A stretch of 64,000 bases of DNA from Cadophora sp. MPI-SDFR-AT-0126 (taxonomy: Eukaryota > Ascomycota > Leotiomycetes > Helotiales > Ploettnerulaceae): contig JAGMVK010000010.1 of NCBI GenBank assembly GCA_020747065.1, forward strand, positions 372,001-436,000, in the 5' to 3' direction. Positions 58,406 to 64,000 of this stretch are shown in pieces. Both the position numbers and the translations under genes were made by a program. The first letter of the stretch is position 1. Every line of letters starts with the position of its first letter. The notes beneath the pieces were generated by a model. That model was not told where the DNA came from. It made no database searches and worked only from the letters and a program-made list of their open reading frames with translations.

Positions 58406-60587
58406 ATGGACGACGACTTGGAGTAAGTTAGATCTCCTTAGCTGATACGGACAACGAGCTAACCTTCGTCGAAGACTAGCTCTCGCAGCATCTCGCGCTG
58501 AGGCATCACAGCTCGAGGAAGATCGCGAGCTTCAAGAAGCGATCAGATTGTCCAAGATGGATGACTCTTCAACGCAGTCGGCCACACCCACGCCATCTCC
58601 AGAGCCAGACAACGAAGACCGCGATCTCAAAGAGGCCATCAGACTGTCGATGATGGATGATGCTTCAACAGCTTCTGGGACTCCATCGCCGCCCCCAGAG
58701 CCTGAGAAGAGCAAGGTGGGCTCGAAGCGCAAGGCTGAAGAGGATCTAGGACCTCGGGATGTGAAGCGTGCACAGTCAGCCCATGTTGATTCAACCCCTT
58801 CTAGCAACAGCCTTGGACATCAGCCTTCCGTACCTTCAGAGCGAGTCACATGTATGTTCATTGCCTAACTACCACTCACCAATGCTGATATGCCTTTCTA
58901 GCGAGTCTCTCTGCAATCAGTAAAGCAGAAGCCAAGATGACCTATCCCAACGGCGCTCTTCGGATCACTCGTACTCCTGGTAGAGTCAATGCCAAGAATT
59001 GCATCAATCTGAAAGATGTCATCCAAGGCAAGAGTCTCGTATCGGCCTGTGCATTCTCATTTTTCATCGGAGAGGAAGAATTCTATAGACACTTCCCATT
59101 GACGCGTTCCTCGGATAAGGTACCTGTAAGCATCTCTCCACGGTTTGACCTGGTCAGTGCTCACATAAATTCCTAGATCTACATTGGTCGGGATGTCAAT
59201 ATGGGTAATTCTACCATTCCCGTTGATGCTCCGCTTCTTAATGGCATATTATTTTATTGAGATCACTTTCTGACTTGTTCATTGCCACAGATCCCATGAC
59301 TGCTGAGGCATGTGAGCAGACTGGTGTCAGTCTCACCGGACAAGAGGGCAAACCAGATAAGGTAACGAAGAAGACGATGCCAATTATCGAGCCCAAGCTG
59401 CGAGACATGTACTCCAAGCGATACGGCATCAACTACCATGCCTTCTATGCCTGGTCTCCCGGCTCATCTCACTCCAAGATCCTCGTTCTGGTATACCCCG
59501 GTTTTCTCAGGGTGGTCATCACATCGTGCAACATGATGGACATTGACACGGTTCTTGGAGACAACCATTGGTACATCCACGACCTTCCCAAGCGCGCTTC
59601 GCGATCGAAATCAGCACCCTCCTCCTTCGAAGCCGATTTGTTGTCTCATCTTTCTGCCCTCAACGTTCCCGAAGCTTTCATCGAGACTATTCAGGGAATG
59701 TACGACTACTCAAAAGTCAAGGTCCATCTTACAACCTCTGTACCGGGTGTTTGCTCTGGAGCAAAGGCAGAGAAGCATGGCCTGCTTCGTCTTAGACGTA
59801 TCGTCGCTGACCTCAATCTTGAGCTTCCCAAAATGGGAAACGAGAAAATAAGGCTCGACTTGTGTGCTGCAAGCATCGGTCGACTTACCGCGAAGTGGCT
59901 TAATAGCTTCAATGACTGTGCTCTAGGCAAAGGAAGAATCACAGTAGGCGAGGAGAACCAGGCTGTACCGGATATCAAGTTGTTCTACCCGACAGTTGGG
60001 GATGTCAAAAGTGCCGATGCACTTTCTCAAGATGCCGCAAGCAATATTGGCTGCCACATCCATCCATGGTCTGAAGCACCAGCTGCAATCAAGCGGATCT
60101 TCCATCACTACCAGTCGAAAGACACTGGAAAGCTATTCCATCAAAAGCTCATCCTCGCCTACAATCCTCAAGACGCCAATGCTGCCCCTTATTTTGTCTA
60201 CATCGGATCCGCCAATCTGTCTCAGTCTGCATGGGGAGCACTTGAAGTGGATAAAAAGAAGAATAAGGCTACTTGCGATACGAAGCTCGTCAAAATAACC
60301 AACTTTGAATGTGGCGTGGTTATACCTGGTAATCTGGTAGAGGGTCTGTTGGAAGACGGAACTACGAGTTGGCAGAGTGATATCGTACCTTTCGAGCAAA
60401 CAGCAGCGCCGTACAACTTACCCAAGGATAAGCCCTGGAATGGTAAGTGCCCTTTCTTCAGTTTCCGGAGCGGAGGAATTGGAGGCTGAAGAAATCTCTG
60501 GCTTCTATAACATATACGGCTGTTAAGAAATGGAATGCTGACACATCAATAGATCCTAGATGGGTGGTGGGCTATGATGAGAGCTAG
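58406..60587 (+). CDS. tdp1: Tyrosyl-DNA phosphodiesterase 1
   Basis: Six exons (58406-58422, 58475-58851, 58902-59125, 59177-59204, 59291-60442, 60553-60587) give 610 residues. Two phospholipase-D-type catalytic motifs are present: HSK with His276 and Lys278, followed by ITSCNMMDID, and HQK with His499 and Lys501, followed by FVYIGSANLSQSAWG. Conserved surrounding blocks include NYHAFYAWSPGSSHSKILVL and the C-terminal PWNDPRWVVGY joined across the last intron. The enzyme removes topoisomerase I peptides from DNA 3' ends in the nucleus. The N-terminus carries two textbook ubiquitin-interacting motifs (EEDRELQEAIRLSKMD and NEDRDLKEAIRLSMMD, residues 20-35 and 52-67) plus a third weaker one at 2-15, then a basic SKRKAEED stretch suitable as a nuclear signal. 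The first exon is only 17 bases; the acceptor at 58474 was chosen because it keeps LELALAASRAE in frame. Confidence 0.95.
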
Positions 60588-61844
60588 TAGAGGGTCGCTA
60601 GGTTTGAGTATGGTAATGTTTGGATTGAGAGGCTGAATTTAGGCACTGTATCACCAAAAGTAACTTCGCAAACTGATTATGACGCGAAACTGTCTGGAAA
60701 TGTATGCGCTGTGCTTTCCATAACCTGAACCCGTGTCTGTGTTGTTGAAGAGACGTATCGCTCAGGTCCAGGTAGATTTACCCCGCATTCTTCTGAAAAC
60801 GCATCGCTAAAGCCCCTGAACTACCTTTTCATTTAGTGACACTCCAGCCTAGCTCCACTGAAACAAAACAAAGACTGGCGAATGACTTCAAAGTCACGAG
60901 AGATGCAACAATGATGAAGAATATATCTATCGATTTGTTGATTGCGACGTTATACACCTCTTAATGGCCAAGAGTCCTTGGTATCCTGTGGTCCAGCTGG
61001 CGACGCTGCCATGCTCTGTGTCAGCAGCCACAAGCTACGATCGCAACATCGTCGCGAAATCACTGGAGCATCATCATCATTTTCATGATCAGGTACTCGC
61101 GACGATCTTACCCATGTAGCACAATTCCATGCCATCAATTTCGATTCATTCTAGCCTCCCTAATTCCATGGTCATAACAACCATCCGATTACTTTTCTCC
61201 CCACCATATCCTAACGCCGCTTTCACCCACTCGCTTCACCACCCGAGATCCAACTCTTCACACCCAATAAGTATGAAACATCCTTTCGTGTACGGTGATT
61301 ACCCCACCTCTTCTTGTCCATGCGCATCGCATCACCTCACTAAAGCCGATTCGCTTCCCCCATTGCCATGCAAAGCTGACATGCTGACTACACATGTCGC
61401 ATCGCTTGGCGACGTCGGATATTCGAGGTTCTAGGCTGATATCGCCGATACCATTCACAAAAGAAACATGGAATTGCGATTGGACCTATCGCCGATAGGA
61501 GACGGTCCGATCGAAGATGTTCGACACACTGCCAGATTCTGTGAAGAATTAGGGCTGACAAGGCTGATCGAATCGACTGAAGGATGGAATTGGTCGCGCT
61601 TAAGAAAGAAAAGTCCGATGGAATTGTTTTGAGGGGTAGGGGAGAGGGAAGAAGGGGACGAGAGGAGAGGAGAAGAGAAGTGAGCGTGAAGTATAAGTAG
61701 GAGTGGAATTCCAGGACTGAAGATATTGTTCTCTTCTCTTCTCCACCGACAAAGAAGTCAAAGTTTCAAAGGGCATCAACACCAAACACAACACACGGAA
61801 CACAAAGACTCAAGCCACTCAAACAGCCCCACTTATACACCACA
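60588..61844. other. 1.26 kb intergenic region
   Basis: No supported gene. Short frames here lack domains. The GA-rich stretch at 61630-61690 and the CT/AC-rich leader at 61730-61840 belong to the promoter and 5' end of the SDR gene. Confidence 0.5.
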
Positions 61845-62723
61845 ATGTCCACCACCACTCCAATCCCAACCGTCACCCCAACCCCAAAAGTCTGGCTCAT
61901 AACCGGCTGCTCCTCCGGCTTCGGCTCCACCATCGCAACGCTCGCCCTCGCCCGCGGCGACACCGTAATAGCCACGGCCCGCAGTCTTTCCAAACTCTCT
62001 CACCTCTCCACCCTCGGCGCCACAACCCTCGCATTGGACGTAACGTCCCCAGATTCCACCATCGCCTCCGTCATATCCAGCGCCATCGCCCAGCACGGGC
62101 ACATCGACATCCTCGTCAACAACGCCGGCGCTGTGCTCGAGGGCGCCGTGGAAGAGACGTCCGATGAGGAAGCCAAGGCGAATTTCAATGTGAATGTCTT
62201 TGGCACGCTGGCTGTTACGCGCGCGGTGTTGCCGTATATGCGAGAGGCGCGGTCGGGCGTGATAGCTGGGCTAGGCAGCGTGGGCGGCTGGCATGGAAGT
62301 GTAGGGTGCGGTGTGTATTGCGCGACGAAGTGGGCGCTGGCGGGGATATTCGACTCGTTGAAGCAAGAAGTCAAACATCTAGGGATCGAGGTGACGTTGA
62401 TTGAGCCCGGGTATTTCAGGACGGATTTGCTGGCTGCTGGCAACAAGGTGGTTGCGCGGAGGGAGATTGAGGATTTGAGGGTCGTGATGGAGCCGTTGAG
62501 GAGGGCGTTTGAGAAGTATAATGGGAATCAGCCGGGGGATCCGGTGAAGGGGAGTCAATTGATTGTGGAGGCGCTGACACATTCGGGACGTTGTGAGGGG
62601 AGGACGCTGCCGTGGAGGTTGGGGATGGGGAGTGATTATGTGGAGACTGTGGAAGGGATTTTGGAGAAGGAGAAGAGGGAGTTGGAGGAGTGGAAGGAGT
62701 TGAGTCTTAGTACAGACTTTTGA
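61845..62723 (+). CDS. Short-chain dehydrogenase/reductase, intronless
   Basis: Single exon, 292 residues. TGCSSGFG at residues 20-27 (the variant common in retinol-dehydrogenase-like and oxidoreductase SDRs), LVNNAGAVLEG with NNAG at 92-95, the catalytic Ser145 in GLGSVGG, YCATK with Tyr158 and Lys162, then EPGYFRTDLL. The first half is strongly C-rich and the second half strongly G-rich in third positions, a local composition shift without any frame break. The lack of introns contrasts with the other SDR at 48182. It should act on small alcohols or carbonyls with NADP(H). The substrate is unknown. Confidence 0.93.
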   Translation: MSTTTPIPTVTPTPKVWLITGCSSGFGSTIATLALARGDTVIATARSLSKLSHLSTLGATTLALDVTSPDSTIASVISSAIAQHGHIDILVNNAGAVLEGAVEETSDEEAKANFNVNVFGTLAVTRAVLPYMREARSGVIAGLGSVGGWHGSVGCGVYCATKWALAGIFDSLKQEVKHLGIEVTLIEPGYFRTDLLAAGNKVVARREIEDLRVVMEPLRRAFEKYNGNQPGDPVKGSQLIVEALTHSGRCEGRTLPWRLGMGSDYVETVEGILEKEKRELEEWKELSLSTDF

Positions 62724-63170
62724 TTGCCTTGATGGGAACCTGGTGATTGGAAGAGAGAAGGGGGAATTGTTTTATTGCTTGTATGTCGAGAAGCTGAATC
62801 ACTAAAGGATTGGTGATTTTCTGGGAGATCCTTGGTGTTTTCAGCAAACTTGCTATAAGTATCATTGATCAAACAATGCAGTCACTTGCAATATCGGCTT
62901 CGCTCCTTTCGCTCGAAGACGGTTGTGAGCACAGGCCACCTCATTTAATTTTGGCACTCGTCCTATCTACATGCTCAGCCACATCTGGTCGTACCTCCGT
63001 AGGCATCAGTTGATTTTGAGAACGTTGAAACGCTACTGCGCCTCGCTAGAAGATTATAAGTTCATCCATAATTCTGTCAATTTCTTCTGGCTTTCTCGGT
63101 TTAACAAGTGCCTCGATCGCCGTTTGTCACTGGAACAAAAGTCCTTCACGAATACACCACCCTAACAACT
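62724..63170. other. Intergenic
   Basis: 447 bases with no supported gene; promoter of the HET-domain gene at its right end. Confidence 0.5.
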
Positions 63171-64000
63171 ATGAGGCTCCTCAATACCAGGTCTCTCGAG
63201 CTCAGGAGTTTTGTTCCTCGTGAGATTCCCGACTATGTTATTCTGTCGCACCGATGGGGACCGGAGGAAGTGACGTTGAAAGATATCATCAGATTTCCCG
63301 TTTCTGCTGTGGAAAATCCAACCAGACAACTGAAGGGCTTCTTGAAGGTCGAAGGGGCTTGCAAATTGGCTGCCAACGATGGATATGATTGGATATGGAT
63401 TGACAGTTGTTGCATCGATAAAGAGAGCTCTGCGGATGTGGACAAATCGATCAATTCGATGTGGACCTACTACACAAGATCAAATATCTGCTATGTATAC
63501 ATGGCGGATGTTCCGGACTACGAAACCGGTTGGGGCGTAAAGTTTCGAGAAAGCGAGTGGTTTACTCGTGGCTGGACATTACAAGAATTGATTGCACCTG
63601 TTTATGTTGAGTTCTATGCTGCGGACTGGTCCCCAATCGGCACTAAGCTGGAACGACATGAGGAGATTGCAGCGATTACTACAATTCACAACGAACTTCT
63701 GGCTCAGAACCGGTCCATCGAGGCTTACGGCGCCGCAGAACGTTTTTCCTGGGCTGCTCATCGTCAGGTTACTCAGGAAGAGGACGAGGCCTATTCACTT
63801 CTAGGCCTCTTTCAAATCCATATGCCAATGCTTTATGGAGAAGGCCGAGGGAGGGCATTTGCGAGACTACAGGAAGCAATTTACCTCTCCGCATGCGACG
63901 ATTCAATCTTCCTATTCTGCTACAGTCCCCATATCGATAGTCAGCCTTTGCTCGCTGATTGTCCAACCCGCTTTTGCCAGAAAGCACAATGTGAGCCGTG
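63171..64000 (+). CDS. HET-domain protein, runs off the right edge
   Basis: An ATG at 63171 opens a frame with no stop up to the window end (276 codons plus two bases), so the gene is partial. The N-terminus MRLLNTRSLELRSF with YVILSHRWGPEEVTLKDI is the classic HET opening. GACKLAANDGYDWIWIDSCC with DKESSADVDKSINSMWTYY follows, then CYVYMADVP, WFTRGWTLQELIAP and the later DEAYSLLGLFQIHMPMLYGEG. These are the conserved HET blocks in order. HET proteins act in non-self recognition when different individuals fuse and can trigger cell death. What follows the HET domain lies outside the window. Confidence 0.92.
   Translation, partial: MRLLNTRSLELRSFVPREIPDYVILSHRWGPEEVTLKDIIRFPVSAVENPTRQLKGFLKVEGACKLAANDGYDWIWIDSCCIDKESSADVDKSINSMWTYYTRSNICYVYMADVPDYETGWGVKFRESEWFTRGWTLQELIAPVYVEFYAADWSPIGTKLERHEEIAAITTIHNELLAQNRSIEAYGAAERFSWAAHRQVTQEEDEAYSLLGLFQIHMPMLYGEGRGRAFARLQEAIYLSACDDSIFLFCYSPHIDSQPLLADCPTRFCQKAQCEP

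Overview
The window looks like nuclear DNA of a filamentous ascomycete (Pezizomycotina). Most genes carry short GT-AG introns (about 45-150 bases). The gene set includes a Zn2Cys6 regulator, a GH72 cell-wall glucanosyltransferase, a HET-domain protein and MFS transporters. A 22 kb stretch carries the footprint of repeat-induced point mutation (RIP). No species can be named from the sequence alone. For the recognised genes I rebuilt exon structures by hand from splice signals, and in each case the summed exon lengths close in frame.

Layout. (1) 849-4281: a large AAA+ ATPase. (2) 4759-27063: one Ty3/Gypsy-type LTR retrotransposon with 186-base LTRs and a 5-base target duplication. Two 7.6 kb Ty1/Copia-type elements of one family (8715-16302 and 16890-24493, each with 215-base LTRs and a perfect 5-base duplication) are nested inside it. 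All three are heavily transition-mutated and dead. (3) The outer element sits inside an amidase gene: about 27 N-terminal codons lie to its left (to 4758), and the rest (27064-28899) continues in the same frame to its right before decaying through frameshifts. (4) 29419-34311: a Zn2Cys6 transcription factor followed by a DHA2-type MFS exporter on the same strand. With the dead amidase they form what looks like a broken small gene cluster. A stretch of about 88 bases upstream of the amidase recurs upstream of the regulator.

(5) 34874-50130 holds mixed genes: an 819-residue low-complexity protein of unknown function (-), a GPI-anchored GH72 beta-1,3-glucanosyltransferase (-), an unrecognised 224-residue protein with a 66-base tandem repeat (-), an ankyrin-repeat protein (+), a divergent SnoaL-like/SDR pair, and a Copia-Gag-like single-copy ORF (-) that is not RIP-mutated. 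(6) 51862-64000 holds a sugar transporter, an NmrA-like reductase, a C2-domain protein, tyrosyl-DNA phosphodiesterase 1 with N-terminal ubiquitin-interacting motifs, a second SDR, and a HET-domain gene that runs off the right edge.

The most unusual structures are the nested retroelement that splits the amidase in frame, probable antisense coding relics between pol and the 3' LTR in both element types, a mutation gradient within the outer LTRs, and the small repeat-bearing protein at 43066-43794. I saw no CRISPR array, rRNA or convincing tRNA gene.
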